The notes under the pieces: model-generated
Databases searched by the model: none
What the model was told of the DNA's origin: nothing
What the model saw: only the letters and a program-made list of their open reading frames with translations
Part shown: positions 1-8,449 of the stretch, in pieces
Layout of the letters: each line of letters starts with the position of its first letter
How positions within the stretch are numbered: position 1 is the first letter of the stretch
Source: a virus
Direction: 5' to 3' (one strand)
Length of the DNA stretch: 64,000 nt
IMG/VR virus record: IMGVR_UViG_3300027842_000093
Coordinates: 1 to 64,000 of that record
Made by a program: the position numbers and the translations under genes

Positions 1-2
1 TT

Positions 3-659
3 ACCGAACAACTTGATGGGTATTTAAAATCGACCCAAGCTCCATACCCAAACACAAAAGTTATTCGTCCCTCCCAAATTCATCTTTGCTCCCGTTGGAT
101 TGTTGGAGATATTTTAGGGGTAGTTCCTTTCGAACCAAAGAGTGCTGTTCAGCAGCGTGTTCTGGATAATGGTTCTTACGTCCACAAGCGAATCCTTCAG
201 AAGTATTTGCCGAGGATGGGTATTGTTTCGCACATCCTGGATATCAAGAAAGGTGAAGTAAAACCGTTTATCGAAGTTAGTTTGCGTGATGATTCTTTAT
301 GGATGAAGGGAAGCCCAGACGCAATTATTTTAAATCCAAACGATGGACTTGCCTACGTCTTTGAATTGAAAAGTATGCGGGATGGAGAATTTAGAATTTT
401 AGAAGAAGCGAAGTGGGAACACATCCTTCAGTTGCATTGTTATTTTTATTTGACGAACCTCTCCCAAGGAATTTTATTTTACGAGAACAAAGACAACCAG
501 CAGACAAAAGAGTTTGTGATTCAGAAGAGCGACTTGGTAATGAATGATATTTTAAATAAAATTAGTTTGGTTCAGAAGGCTGTGATGGAAAAGAATTTAA
601 ATATTCCGTGCGATAATACAGGCACAAACGCTTGTAAATGTTCCTCATTACTGATATAG
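3..659 (+). CDS. Cas4/RecB-like PD-(D/E)XK nuclease, 5' end outside window
   Basis: The reading frame is open from the left edge, so the start lies upstream; 218 residues are visible. The core reads GSPDAII...YVFELKS, the D...ExK metal site of PD-(D/E)XK nucleases, followed by a QLHCYFYL helix typical of the RecB/Cas4 branch. One Cys near the start (LCSRW) and a C-terminal cluster (PC...ACKC) match the four-Cys iron-sulfur layout of Cas4/AddB-type nucleases. It probably processes DNA ends in replication or recombination. The Fe-S cluster is an inference from Cys spacing. Confidence 0.75.
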   Translation, partial: TEQLDGYLKSTQAPYPNTKVIRPSQIHLCSRWIVGDILGVVPFEPKSAVQQRVLDNGSYVHKRILQKYLPRMGIVSHILDIKKGEVKPFIEVSLRDDSLWMKGSPDAIILNPNDGLAYVFELKSMRDGEFRILEEAKWEHILQLHCYFYLTNLSQGILFYENKDNQQTKEFVIQKSDLVMNDILNKISLVQKAVMEKNLNIPCDNTGTNACKCSSLLI

Positions 660-667
660 TTGATGAT

Positions 668-943
668 ATGAAACTCTTCCACCATTCTCGCAAGCTCGTA
701 TACGATACAGAGACCGGAGAACTTCTAACATTTGAAGAGTTTGAATATAAAAAGACAATGAAAGAATTGGAAGAGAATAACAAGAATTTAGTTTGCGTTT
801 TGTGTGGTGAATTGTGGGAACCTGGATACAAGAATCTTTGTGAATGCGGTGGATTTTGTACATGGGGAGAATCTAAAGGGGCACAACCACTTTCTTGGAA
901 TGAAGATGGCACTGCCAAAGCTCCGCCGAAAGGAATTTCATGA
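668..943 (+). CDS. zinc-ribbon protein of unknown function
   Basis: 91 residues. CVLC and CECGGFC form a zinc ribbon in the second half; the N-terminal half is charged and helical. An in-frame ATG at 638 would overlap the nuclease gene; I prefer 668 because it falls just after the upstream stop, but neither start has a clear ribosome site. Its stop overlaps the start of the phosphoribosyltransferase gene (ATGA). Function unknown. Confidence 0.6.
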   Translation: MKLFHHSRKLVYDTETGELLTFEEFEYKKTMKELEENNKNLVCVLCGELWEPGYKNLCECGGFCTWGESKGAQPLSWNEDGTAKAPPKGIS

Positions 944-1371
944 ATAAGAAAATTTCAAAGTTGTATCTTGATTGGCCGACCTACCTGCAACTCATCGACC
1001 AGTTATCAGAGAAGATAAATTGGAAGGAAGAAAAGTTTGAAAGTATTGTTGCTATCAGCCGTGGCGGAAATATTCCAGCTACGATTCTTTCACATAAAGC
1101 GGGAATCCCTTTGGTCGTCTTGAACAAAACTGGGATGATTTATGAACGCGGAAAGTTTTTAGTTGTGGATGAAATTGCCCATACAGGTTCGACATTGGCG
1201 AACATCAATTACATGTCCCAAGGGGCAAGTAGAAAGTACCATCCCCTGCAATACGCAAGCAAGGATTTCAAAACTGCTACGCTGCATTATAGGAAGGAAT
1301 CGAAAGTGAAGCCGGATTATTTTGTCGAAACAACTGATAAGTGGATTGTGTACCCTTATGAGCAAGCCTGA
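940..1371 (+). CDS. purine-type phosphoribosyltransferase
   Basis: 143 residues. FLVVDEIAHTGSTL (about 73-86) is the PRPP-binding motif of type I phosphoribosyltransferases, with the acidic pair D77-E78. The upstream AISRGGNIPATIL matches the phosphate-loop region of hypoxanthine/xanthine/guanine enzymes. It would join a purine base to PRPP in salvage, which fits the nearby GMP reductase-like gene. The base specificity cannot be read from the sequence. Confidence 0.85.
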   Translation: MNKKISKLYLDWPTYLQLIDQLSEKINWKEEKFESIVAISRGGNIPATILSHKAGIPLVVLNKTGMIYERGKFLVVDEIAHTGSTLANINYMSQGASRKYHPLQYASKDFKTATLHYRKESKVKPDYFVETTDKWIVYPYEQA

Positions 1372-1531
1372 TATTATTTGTAAGTGTGGACACCTTCAAC
1401 ATTATGATAAATATTATCCTTTTGCACTTCTTGCTGGGACTTGTAGCACGGCTCCATGTAATTGCCGAGAATATACACCCGACAATCTTACCCACATCGA
1501 ACAATTAGCGAAGCAGAAAGGACTTGTATGA
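1358..1531 (+). CDS. zinc-head/DNL-tail small protein (family member 1)
   Basis: 57 residues, starting inside the end of the phosphoribosyltransferase gene. The head is CKCGH..H with later C and CNC; the end is PDNLTHIEQLAKQKGLV. This is the first of about 45 genes in the window with this tail; no known family is recognised. The last codons contain AAAGGA (1517-1522), five bases before the ATG of the next gene (1528), which overlaps this stop as ATGA, so translation is probably coupled. Confidence 0.8.
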   Translation: MSKPDIICKCGHLQHYDKYYPFALLAGTCSTAPCNCREYTPDNLTHIEQLAKQKGLV

Positions 1532-1866
1532 AAAAAATCTATAATACGACGGTAAAGACCAAAGCGAAACACTATAAGAAATTTTCAGATTTGGTTGGGA
1601 AGCAATTCATCCACGGCGGAGATAAATACAAATTGAATGGATTTTCTGACCGCGAAGCCACGGATGTTATTAGTTCGGTGTTCGGAGGGGAGCTTGGGGA
1701 TCAGTGGATTTTGGGTACAATTTTAAAATATTTGTTTCGATGGAATAATTTTCATCGAGAGAAGGATATTTTAAAGATGGCGACTTATTTGTATCTCCTT
1801 TGGGTCAAGCAAGGATTTCATTTACAAAAAGCACACGATGAAGATACTAAAAGGATAAGTAAGTGA
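1528..1866 (+). CDS. DUF3310-like protein (SaV-like nucleotide kinase family)
   Basis: 112 residues. The central part, LGTILKYLFRW...KDILKMATYLYLLW, matches the phage DUF3310 pattern (GNxxKYxxR...K..DL.KA..YL). DUF3310 proteins are common in phages and sometimes called nucleotide kinases, but there is no P-loop here, so I would not assign a reaction. A further upstream in-frame start exists; 1528 is chosen for the ATGA overlap and the AAAGGA site. Confidence 0.7.
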   Translation: MKKIYNTTVKTKAKHYKKFSDLVGKQFIHGGDKYKLNGFSDREATDVISSVFGGELGDQWILGTILKYLFRWNNFHREKDILKMATYLYLLWVKQGFHLQKAHDEDTKRISK

Positions 1867-2165
1867 GAAATCCATCCAAGCGCGAAATAGAAAGATTTCG
1901 AGATATTGAAAATCAAGGCGCTTGGAGTCTACCCTCCGAAGCATTACACAAAGCTCTTCCTTGTGATGGTTGTGGGAGAATGCCTGTAGTTAATCCGCGT
2001 TGGTTGATACGGGACAACCCCCGTTATGGTGCAGGAAGAAAATACATTCTTGGTTGTCCCTCTGCTATGTGGGGAGGGGCTGAAGTATACGAAACTTTAA
2101 TGGAAGCAATTGAGAACTGGAATTACCACGTTGAGTTTGGAGGACATAATTGTGTCGCAAGATAA
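1863..2165 (+). CDS. Lar-like restriction-alleviation-type zinc protein
   Basis: 100 residues with a GTG start overlapping the previous stop. CDGCG...C and the later LMEAIENWN resemble the Lar family (CPFCG ... EAI..WN), small proteins linked to relief of restriction. The match is to a short pattern only, so the role is tentative. A GGAGG near its 3' end serves the next gene. Confidence 0.55.
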   Translation: MRNPSKREIERFRDIENQGAWSLPSEALHKALPCDGCGRMPVVNPRWLIRDNPRYGAGRKYILGCPSAMWGGAEVYETLMEAIENWNYHVEFGGHNCVAR

Positions 2166-3150
2166 ACTCTTAGATTTTGATTCGGTGTTGATCGAACCGC
2201 AGTTTTCTATGGTGCGAAGTAGAAAGGATGTTGACGTTTCCACAGACTTTCTAGGGATGAAGCTTTCGCTTCCTGTAATGAATTCGAACATGGATACGGT
2301 CGCCAGCCCATCTTTATGCAGAGCTTTATCCGATTATGGAACAGTTGGAACCCTTCACAGATTCTGGAGTATTGAAGAGAATGTTAAAGCTTTTGTAGAA
2401 TCGATAAGCCCTGAAGGTAAGGGGGTTTGTCCAATTGTTTCAATTGGAATTGGGGATAAAGAATTTGAAAGGGCGCAAGCTCTGTACGATGTAGGCGCAA
2501 GCCGATTTATGTTGGATGTTGCTCATGCCGCCAACATTTCCGCTGTAGAAATGTACAACAGGCTAGTTAAAGAATTTCCGTATTGTTATTTTATTGTAGG
2601 GGATTTTGGAACGGGTAAAGAAATATTGGAGTTTCTTACGAAAGTTTCCAAATTTCCAGATGCTGTTAAAGTGGGAATTGGAGTAGGAAGTGTCTGCCAT
2701 ACAAAACTTGTCACTGGCGTAGGAAGTGCGGCATTGAGTTGTTTGTTTGATTGTGCCGATGCGTTGGATGATTCCGATCTGTTTGATAAAAAAATTCAAC
2801 TCGTTCTTGACGGAGGCGTTCAACATTATGGCGACATCGCCAAAGCGCTGGTAGCTGGGGCAGATGTTGTAATAAGCGGTTCGATGTTCGCAGGATGTTT
2901 AGAAGCGGGTGGAAAACAATTTAATGGAGTAAAAGAATATCGTGGATCAGCTTCATTACCGTCTTATGAGGTTCAGGGAAAGGTTGCAACGTGGAGAGCC
3001 CCAGAAGGAACTTCCACAATGATACAAATTACAGGGACTGCCTCAGAAGTGTTGAACAACATAAACGGCGGATTAAGAAGTTCCTTGAGTTATGTAGGAG
3101 CATTTAATTTGGATGAATTCAAAGCAAAGGCGAAGTTTCAATACAAATGA
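2152..3150 (+). CDS. GMP reductase-like enzyme (IMPDH/GMPR family)
   Basis: 332 residues with no CBS domains, the length of GMP reductase GuaC. NSNMDTV, GIGVGSVCHTK with the catalytic Cys at 182, LDGGVQHYGD and the C-terminal GGLRSSLSYVGA follow the GuaC order closely. The enzyme would interconvert GMP and IMP using NADPH. The GTG at 2152 is chosen because GGAGG lies at 2139-2143; a longer in-frame start at 2110 lacks one. It acts with the upstream phosphoribosyltransferase in purine balance. IMP dehydrogenase activity cannot be excluded. Confidence 0.85.
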   Translation: MSQDKLLDFDSVLIEPQFSMVRSRKDVDVSTDFLGMKLSLPVMNSNMDTVASPSLCRALSDYGTVGTLHRFWSIEENVKAFVESISPEGKGVCPIVSIGIGDKEFERAQALYDVGASRFMLDVAHAANISAVEMYNRLVKEFPYCYFIVGDFGTGKEILEFLTKVSKFPDAVKVGIGVGSVCHTKLVTGVGSAALSCLFDCADALDDSDLFDKKIQLVLDGGVQHYGDIAKALVAGADVVISGSMFAGCLEAGGKQFNGVKEYRGSASLPSYEVQGKVATWRAPEGTSTMIQITGTASEVLNNINGGLRSSLSYVGAFNLDEFKAKAKFQYK

Positions 3151-3341
3151 AAAATAAAGAAGTTAGGCCGTGTGGATATTGTGGTAAAGAATGGGCCGAC
3201 CACGAAGGTGCTGAATATTATTTAGAAGGGGATGCTGCATTTTGCTTTCATGTGAAATCAAATAATCCCACAGCTACGTATGTTCCGATGGACAATTTAA
3301 CGTACATCGAATATTTAGCAAAGAAAAAGAACTTGGTATGA
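3147..3341 (+). CDS. zinc-head/DNL-tail small protein
   Basis: 64 residues. The head is CGYCGKEWADH with a later C and H; the end is MDNLTYIEYLAKKKNLV. It overlaps the GMP reductase-like gene upstream and the primase gene downstream by four bases each. Function unknown. Confidence 0.8.
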   Translation: MKNKEVRPCGYCGKEWADHEGAEYYLEGDAAFCFHVKSNNPTATYVPMDNLTYIEYLAKKKNLV

Positions 3342-3997
3342 AAACCCTTCCCGCTTACAAATATTTGATTGAAGAACGACAGCTTACAGAAGAAACTATT
3401 AGGGCGTTTCATCTCGCTCACCGCGACGCTAAGGGAATGATGTACGTAGATGCCGATTGTACAGAACCTTTTCCAGAGCTTGACTTTCGATTCAACAATG
3501 CTGTGTTGTTTCCCGTTTTCGATTTGTATGGAAAGTGTATTGGAGTTTCAGCCCGACCTTTAACTCCAGGACCTGACTTGCCAAAGTACGTAAATACCAG
3601 TTACGAGAAGGCGGATCATTTATTTGGGTTGAATGTCGCTTACCCGTTTTGTATTAAAGAGAAAACAGCTTTCGTAGTAGAGGGAAATATCGATGTGGCG
3701 CAAATGCACCAGAAAGGAATTAAAAATGTCGTGGGTATGTTGGGTAGTAATTTTAGTGTTGTTCAGCTTGGCTTGCTTCTTGGTTTTGTAGAGCGAGTGA
3801 TTTTTGTGCCGGATGGAGATATGGCAGGACTTAATTTTATGGAAAAAACAAAGAACACTTTATTGAAGCGGTACAAAGATGTTCCGATGTCTTTTTCATT
3901 TCTGATGTTGCCAACGGGGTTTGACCCCGATTCGTATTTAAAGAAGTTTTCGAAAGAAGAGTTTCTAGCATTGCCGCAGGTTGAGGTAAAATCGTAA
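3338..3997 (+). CDS. DnaG-type primase catalytic core (TOPRIM)
   Basis: 219 residues. LFPVFD.YGKCIGVSAR then KYVNTSYEK and HLFGLNVA is the N-terminal part of the primase core. AFVVEGNIDV (Glu115) and FVPDGDMAG (Asp159, Asp161) are the TOPRIM metal residues. The zinc-binding domain and helicase-binding domain of cellular DnaG (about 580 residues) are absent, so this is a compact phage version that would make RNA primers at the fork. The helicase loader homolog lies far away at 49 kb. Confidence 0.85.
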   Translation: MKTLPAYKYLIEERQLTEETIRAFHLAHRDAKGMMYVDADCTEPFPELDFRFNNAVLFPVFDLYGKCIGVSARPLTPGPDLPKYVNTSYEKADHLFGLNVAYPFCIKEKTAFVVEGNIDVAQMHQKGIKNVVGMLGSNFSVVQLGLLLGFVERVIFVPDGDMAGLNFMEKTKNTLLKRYKDVPMSFSFLMLPTGFDPDSYLKKFSKEEFLALPQVEVKS

Positions 3998-4566
3998 TGA
4001 ATTTCTACGTCATTTACACACCGCTAACGCATGGGTTGACAAGCACACATCTAATCCAAGAAGCTTTTGAGACTCGCCATATCCACGCGAAACTTTGGAT
4101 TCCTATGCAGTGCATTAAGCGTTTACGTTACAATACAGAAATCGAGGCTCAAGTGCCCCTCTTTCCCAACTACGTACTTATTCAAACAACATTCCCAGAG
4201 GGTATGGAGCAGGAGATGGAGTTGGCGTTGTTGGAACTTAAAGCGGGTTACTTCTTGAAGTACCCTGGAAGCGACTTGCCAGCTATTATTACGACAGAAG
4301 AAATTGAAAGAATACAAGCTCACGAAGCCAAGGAGGTTCTGGAAACGCAAAAAGAAGAAACTTACACACCAGTCGAGATTGGTACTTATGTTGAAGTGGC
4401 TACAAGTCCACTCATGGGACTAAAAGGAATCGTTGTAGATACAACCAAAGAAACTGTTACAATCGAAACCTTTGTATTTGGCAGGAGTGCTCCTGTCGAA
4501 GTTCCCATATCCGTACTTTCACGTTCAACGCCAGTTCCCGTTTTGCAATCCAAAAATGTGTCATGA
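3997..4566 (+). CDS. NusG/RfaH-like transcription factor
   Basis: 189 residues. The N-terminal NGN-type domain contains VPLFPNYVLIQ, the signature strand of NusG and RfaH. About residues 125-165 form a KOW domain (VEIGTYVEVATSPLMGLKGIV). NusG-like proteins bind the RNA polymerase clamp and suppress pausing; a phage copy could act as a processive antiterminator for long operons. The next gene is a sigma-like protein, which supports a role in transcription control. Confidence 0.85.
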   Translation: MNFYVIYTPLTHGLTSTHLIQEAFETRHIHAKLWIPMQCIKRLRYNTEIEAQVPLFPNYVLIQTTFPEGMEQEMELALLELKAGYFLKYPGSDLPAIITTEEIERIQAHEAKEVLETQKEETYTPVEIGTYVEVATSPLMGLKGIVVDTTKETVTIETFVFGRSAPVEVPISVLSRSTPVPVLQSKNVS

Positions 4567-4976
4567 AAAAAAAGAAACAAGTTTCAAAGCGTAAAGAGTA
4601 CGTAAGAGATAACGCGGTACGAGCAAACAATTCTAAAATGGAGTTCGTGGAAATTTCCATGGACCCGGAAGCACTTGAAAAGGCGGCTCACGCCCATGCA
4701 ACATGGCAGCAGTTGATTAAGGATGACCCTGCCAACGATTACAATGAATTGGAAGTGAGAATGATCCAAGCCGAAAGGATTAATAAAATATTCCAAACGG
4801 CATCCCAAGTGTTGACAGAGGTACAGTTCAAGATTTTCGTAATGCGCTACGCTTACGACTTGAAGCAGAAGGATATTGCGAAGCAGATTCACTGCAACCA
4901 ATCTTACGTTCCTTCAGTGTTGAAAGCGTCGGTTAAGAAGATTCAGAAGAGGCTGAAGACGGAAGGGATTCTGTGA
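4563..4976 (+). CDS. sigma-70 region 4-like DNA-binding protein
   Basis: 137 residues. The C-terminal part, LTEVQFKIFVMRYAYDL then QKDIAKQIHCNQSYVPSVL, has the helix-turn-helix layout of sigma region 4. Regions 2 and 3 are missing; the N-terminus is basic. It may act as a small sigma factor or a co-activator with the NusG-like neighbour. The motif reading is moderate in strength. Confidence 0.6.
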   Translation: MKKKKQVSKRKEYVRDNAVRANNSKMEFVEISMDPEALEKAAHAHATWQQLIKDDPANDYNELEVRMIQAERINKIFQTASQVLTEVQFKIFVMRYAYDLKQKDIAKQIHCNQSYVPSVLKASVKKIQKRLKTEGIL

Positions 4977-5140
4977 TCGACATTCTTTGTTCTTGTGGGC
5001 ACGGTAAATCTCAGCATATAGTTGTAGGATGTATGAAATGTGCTGCCCTAGCAACCCGCTCTTTTGATATGTGCAATTATTACGTACCAGATAACCTTTC
5101 TACAATAGAAGTTCTTGCCCAACAAAAAGGACTCGTATGA
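4973..5140 (+). CDS. zinc-head/DNL-tail small protein
   Basis: 55 residues with a GTG start overlapping the previous stop (GTGA). The head is CSCGH....H, then CMKC and a later C; the end is PDNLSTIEVLAQQKGLV. Its last four bases overlap the ATG of the next gene. Confidence 0.78.
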   Translation: MIDILCSCGHGKSQHIVVGCMKCAALATRSFDMCNYYVPDNLSTIEVLAQQKGLV

Positions 5141-5712
5141 CAAACCTCGTGTTCATCGAACACAAAAAGGTTCCCAAGGACCAAGCCAGAGCGATTAAAG
5201 AGGATTTGAAATCTTACGCAATTTCGGTTGCTCTGAAGTTCCCCACACAAACCATTTCCGAAGAGGAGAAGGTGAAAGTGGCGAAGCATTCTGTCAGGAG
5301 TCTTTTTAAACGTTTCGACCTTTCCACAAAGAACCTTGGAACTTTGATTCACGATGAAGTGATTGGCAACCTCCAGAAGGTGTATTTCAAAATTAAGAAA
5401 ACCACTTTGAATTACCACTTCCTTTCCAAATCGAATAAAGAGCTTTTGGAAATGATTAGGATTGTTAAATTGCTTCGCAGGAATCATCCGAAGAAGTACA
5501 ACACACTTTCCAAATCCTTACAGAAACAATTGAACAAAAGGCAGCAGAAGATTTTCAACATTTATTTGAGATTCAAGCCAAGGGGCAAGAGACGGCTCAC
5601 ATACCAAACGGTCAGCAGATTATCGAACATTCCTGCTGGGACAATCAACCATCAAGTGAAGCAGGTTGTACAGAGTTTGGGGAAACTTATGAGACAGCAA
5701 AAACTAAAATGA
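5137..5712 (+). CDS. second sigma-region-4-like/HTH protein
   Basis: 191 residues, very basic. The C-terminus (KRQQKIFNIYLRF then TYQTVSRLSNIPAGTINHQV) has the shape of a sigma-type helix-turn-helix similar to the gene at 4563. The first 120 residues are not recognised. Two such proteins beside a NusG homolog suggest a transcription-control cluster. Confidence 0.5.
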   Translation: MTNLVFIEHKKVPKDQARAIKEDLKSYAISVALKFPTQTISEEEKVKVAKHSVRSLFKRFDLSTKNLGTLIHDEVIGNLQKVYFKIKKTTLNYHFLSKSNKELLEMIRIVKLLRRNHPKKYNTLSKSLQKQLNKRQQKIFNIYLRFKPRGKRRLTYQTVSRLSNIPAGTINHQVKQVVQSLGKLMRQQKLK

Positions 5713-6458
5713 CAGACGAAAATCAAAAACCTGAAGAACCAATAGAAGCTGAAGTGGTACCAACGCCAGTTCCGCCCAAGCATCTTTCCATGAAAGTGGG
5801 GAGGCTGGACTTGCTGCCCCCAGAACTTAAAGAGGAAATGGATACCCGCATTTTAAGTGGGGAAGCGCTCACCACTCTCCGGGAAGACATGATAAAAAAG
5901 TATCCGTCAGTGGAAGAACTCAAAGTGAGTTATTTGACTTGGGCCAAACGAGCCAGGAAGCTAAAGGGCGGAACGCAGAAAGAGCTTAAAGACGGTACAG
6001 TAGTGAAGAAAGAAATGGTTGCCGCTTTGCCCACAGCGGAGGATATCCAGAAGACAGTATCCAAAGTGATTGACCCAGCCGTTAGTTTGGAAGATAAACA
6101 AGCCGTTCTAGCGGCCCTTTACGCCAAGGAAATGCAGCGCCTTACAATCCTTGAATCAAAGCAGCAATCATTCATAAACCCCGATCTTGAGATGCTGATG
6201 CTGGGCTACGTAAAAGAAATCCGCGCCCTACTAGAGACAGTCAGCAAACTACAAGAAACTCTTCAAAAAGACACTCTCTCTGCGTTCAAGGGAGAACTGG
6301 ACGAACTTATCAGAACGATCCTAACGACCGTTTATGCTTCGTATCGTTTGGAACACCCAGACGTAGACCCCACCTCAAAATTCGATGGATTCAGAGCCAC
6401 CTTAGAAAGCCATTTGAGCAAGACCCTCCAACAGTATAAGCAGCAAAAACCAGCCTAG
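5709..6458 (+). CDS. unknown helical protein
   Basis: 249 residues. A Pro/Glu-rich start (about 25 residues) is followed by a mostly helical body with PPELKEEMDTRILSGEAL and coiled-coil-like stretches around 140-200. No catalytic motif is seen. It is the last gene before the first extended -10 promoter and so ends the first transcription block. Confidence 0.6.
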   Translation: MTDENQKPEEPIEAEVVPTPVPPKHLSMKVGRLDLLPPELKEEMDTRILSGEALTTLREDMIKKYPSVEELKVSYLTWAKRARKLKGGTQKELKDGTVVKKEMVAALPTAEDIQKTVSKVIDPAVSLEDKQAVLAALYAKEMQRLTILESKQQSFINPDLEMLMLGYVKEIRALLETVSKLQETLQKDTLSAFKGELDELIRTILTTVYASYRLEHPDVDPTSKFDGFRATLESHLSKTLQQYKQQKPA

Positions 6459-6490
6459 AAATTAACACGTTTTTACATTCAAATTAGCCC

Positions 6491-6519
6491 TTGACAGGCC
6501 ACTGTTTTTCTGTTACACT
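6491..6519 (+). promoter_or_regulatory. extended -10 sigma-70 promoter
   Basis: TTGACA (6491-6496), 17-bp spacer, TGT then TACACT (6514-6519). The ATG of the next gene lies six bases after the -10, so transcripts may be leaderless. Confidence 0.85.
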
Positions 6520-6524
6520 AAAGT

Positions 6525-7799
6525 ATGGAAAACAACGAATTCAAAGTGCCGGAAGGAAACCTGGGCTGGTTTAAGGGACAGATTGAAAAGCTCAATCGAC
6601 GGGCAGTGAAGTTGAACATGCCACTGATTGAGTTTTCTGTTTTGGGTGAAGAGATTGTCGCTATCCAACCCCACTTTGGTGGAACTACTGAAGCAGAATG
6701 TGGAGCCCTTCCGCAGGAAGTAAAATACCGCAAATATTTCAAAGTGGAAATCAAGGGGCAAGCCCCCTCCGTTGATGGTTGGGATTTCATTGGAACCATC
6801 GACCACATTGATGGCGGAAATATCCTTCGCTTGCTTCCCGGCCAAACCATTCCAGAACATTATCGTCAGGACCCTCAGAATTGCGACCACTGCCATGTGA
6901 ATCGAAAGCGCACCTCCACTTACATTCTCGTTAACGCGAAGGACGAATACAAGCAGGTGGGAAAACAATGCTTGCAGGATTTCTTTAAGCAGGACGTTGC
7001 GAATGTTGTTGCTCGTGCAGAACTCTTGGCGGCGGCTGGTGGATTGAAAGAAGCTTCTGAACATGAAGGGGTAAGCGGAATCTCTGGCAAGCAGTATTAC
7101 AAGCTTTCCGATTATTTAGCGAATGTTTTAGCCGTGGTGGAAAAGTACGGTTTTGTTAGCCGAACCAAAGCTGGCGAAGTCAACAAACCCGCTACCGCTA
7201 ATGTAGCTGCTGAGTTGATGATTCACCCCGGCAGCATGGAATCGTACAATTTAGGCGTTCGTGTATCCAAAGAGCACGAAGCAAAAGCGGCTGAAATTAT
7301 CGTTTGGATTGAAACGTATTTGGATAAACCGACTCTGAGCGATTACGAGCATAATTTGAAGGTGGTTGTGGATTCCGGTTATTGTGAGTGGAAGACCTTT
7401 GGTTTGGCAGCTTCGATAACCGCCCTACACTACCGTGAGACGACCGCTAAGGCCGAAAAGGAAGCCAAAAAGCCCTCTGAGTATGTTGGGGAGGTTGGGA
7501 AGCGTTTGAAGGGTTTAACCCTCACTTTGGTTAAAATAACCAGCCTTGGAAAGGGCGAATTTGGAATGCGTTATTTGTATCGATTTGTAGATATTAATGA
7601 GAACGTTTTGGTTTGGTTCACTGGAAACGTGGTGGATGCTGACACACGAGAATGGTTCGAAAACACCGTATATACTGGAGCTGTTAGCGTCAAAGAACAT
7701 TCAGAATACAAAGGAACCAAACAAACGGTTGTAACACGCTGCAAGCTGTTTTCTCCTGAATTACGGGCTAAGTTTGATGTGAAGGAAGAAGTGAAATGA
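6525..7799 (+). CDS. conserved phage protein with treble-clef-like zinc site and OB-like C-terminus
   Basis: 424 residues. NCDHCHVNRKRTSTYIL...VGKQCLQDF (about 118-148) is a CxxC...GxxC zinc site seen in many phage and plasmid proteins of unknown role. The C-terminal 100 residues (GEVGKRLKGLTLTL...YRFVDINEN..VWFT) look like an OB-type barrel. It probably binds nucleic acid. No ribosome site precedes the ATG and the promoter -10 ends at 6519, so initiation may be leaderless. Confidence 0.7.
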   Translation: MENNEFKVPEGNLGWFKGQIEKLNRRAVKLNMPLIEFSVLGEEIVAIQPHFGGTTEAECGALPQEVKYRKYFKVEIKGQAPSVDGWDFIGTIDHIDGGNILRLLPGQTIPEHYRQDPQNCDHCHVNRKRTSTYILVNAKDEYKQVGKQCLQDFFKQDVANVVARAELLAAAGGLKEASEHEGVSGISGKQYYKLSDYLANVLAVVEKYGFVSRTKAGEVNKPATANVAAELMIHPGSMESYNLGVRVSKEHEAKAAEIIVWIETYLDKPTLSDYEHNLKVVVDSGYCEWKTFGLAASITALHYRETTAKAEKEAKKPSEYVGEVGKRLKGLTLTLVKITSLGKGEFGMRYLYRFVDINENVLVWFTGNVVDADTREWFENTVYTGAVSVKEHSEYKGTKQTVVTRCKLFSPELRAKFDVKEEVK

Positions 7800-7981
7800 A
7801 AAAGGGTTATAAATTTGGCGTTCAATGGATTGCTCAGAACGATGAGTCAGGAACGTGTGATTCTTTAGATGTTGAGGCAGTAAGTGGGTATCCTACTACA
7901 ATGCTTTTGGCTGATCTCTTTGGAAAAGAAACTTTGGTTGTAGCAAACGACATAGTAAAATGGCGTAAAAATAACCCTTGA
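7796..7981 (+). CDS. small hypothetical protein
   Basis: 61 residues, with a good ribosome site (GGAAG) inside the upstream gene and an ATGA overlap. It ends in IVKWRKNNP. The gene at 10254 ends similarly (IIKWRRP), so the two may be distant relatives with an SH3-like fold. Function unknown. Confidence 0.65.
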   Translation: MKKGYKFGVQWIAQNDESGTCDSLDVEAVSGYPTTMLLADLFGKETLVVANDIVKWRKNNP

Positions 7982-8006
7982 CTTTTGCCCAAATACCTGT
8001 TACACT
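7978..8006 (+). promoter_or_regulatory. extended -10 sigma-70 promoter
   Basis: TTGACT (7978-7983), 17-bp spacer, TGT then TACACT (8001-8006), within the AAATAACCC upstream context shared by most promoters here. It drives the gene at 8027 through a short leader with GGAGGAA. Confidence 0.82.
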
Positions 8007-8026
8007 TTAGCATGGAGGAAACAATC

Positions 8027-8449
8027 ATGAAAACCAACGCAATGAACCTTTTGAACGAGCTAAATGCGACGGGATTAGTTTTCACCAAAACTTTGGAAAT
8101 GACTGCCGCCCTTTCCAAGTATCTTGACGCGATACGAGCCGACTATAGCAAAAATAACCAGGACCGGAATAAGCTGAACGATATTCAGCTTCAAGTGCAA
8201 ACCGAAATGACGGAAACATTCAATAAGGGTTTGTCAGTCGAAGAGGGAAAAGCGTATTACAAAATCGTTACCCGAAGCGGCTCCAGCCGCTCGGTTCACT
8301 CTTTTATCGTTAAAGAGAATGGCCCGAAGTTTAAGCGCGGGGATATTCTGAAAGCAGCTTCCTGGAACGCCCCTGCTAAGAATCAAGCGCGTGGGAATAT
8401 CTTTGGTGCGTACAAGACCCTTTGGACTGGTGCTTGGTATTTGCGATGA
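8027..8449 (+). CDS. hypothetical protein
   Basis: 140 residues. The start is ATG 8027, seven bases after GGAGGAA (8014-8020); the frame is open further upstream but that part overlaps the promoter. A helical N-terminal half is followed by a beta-rich part with IVTRSGSSRSVHSFIV and FKRGDILKAASW. Not recognised. Confidence 0.7.
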   Translation: MKTNAMNLLNELNATGLVFTKTLEMTAALSKYLDAIRADYSKNNQDRNKLNDIQLQVQTEMTETFNKGLSVEEGKAYYKIVTRSGSSRSVHSFIVKENGPKFKRGDILKAASWNAPAKNQARGNIFGAYKTLWTGAWYLR

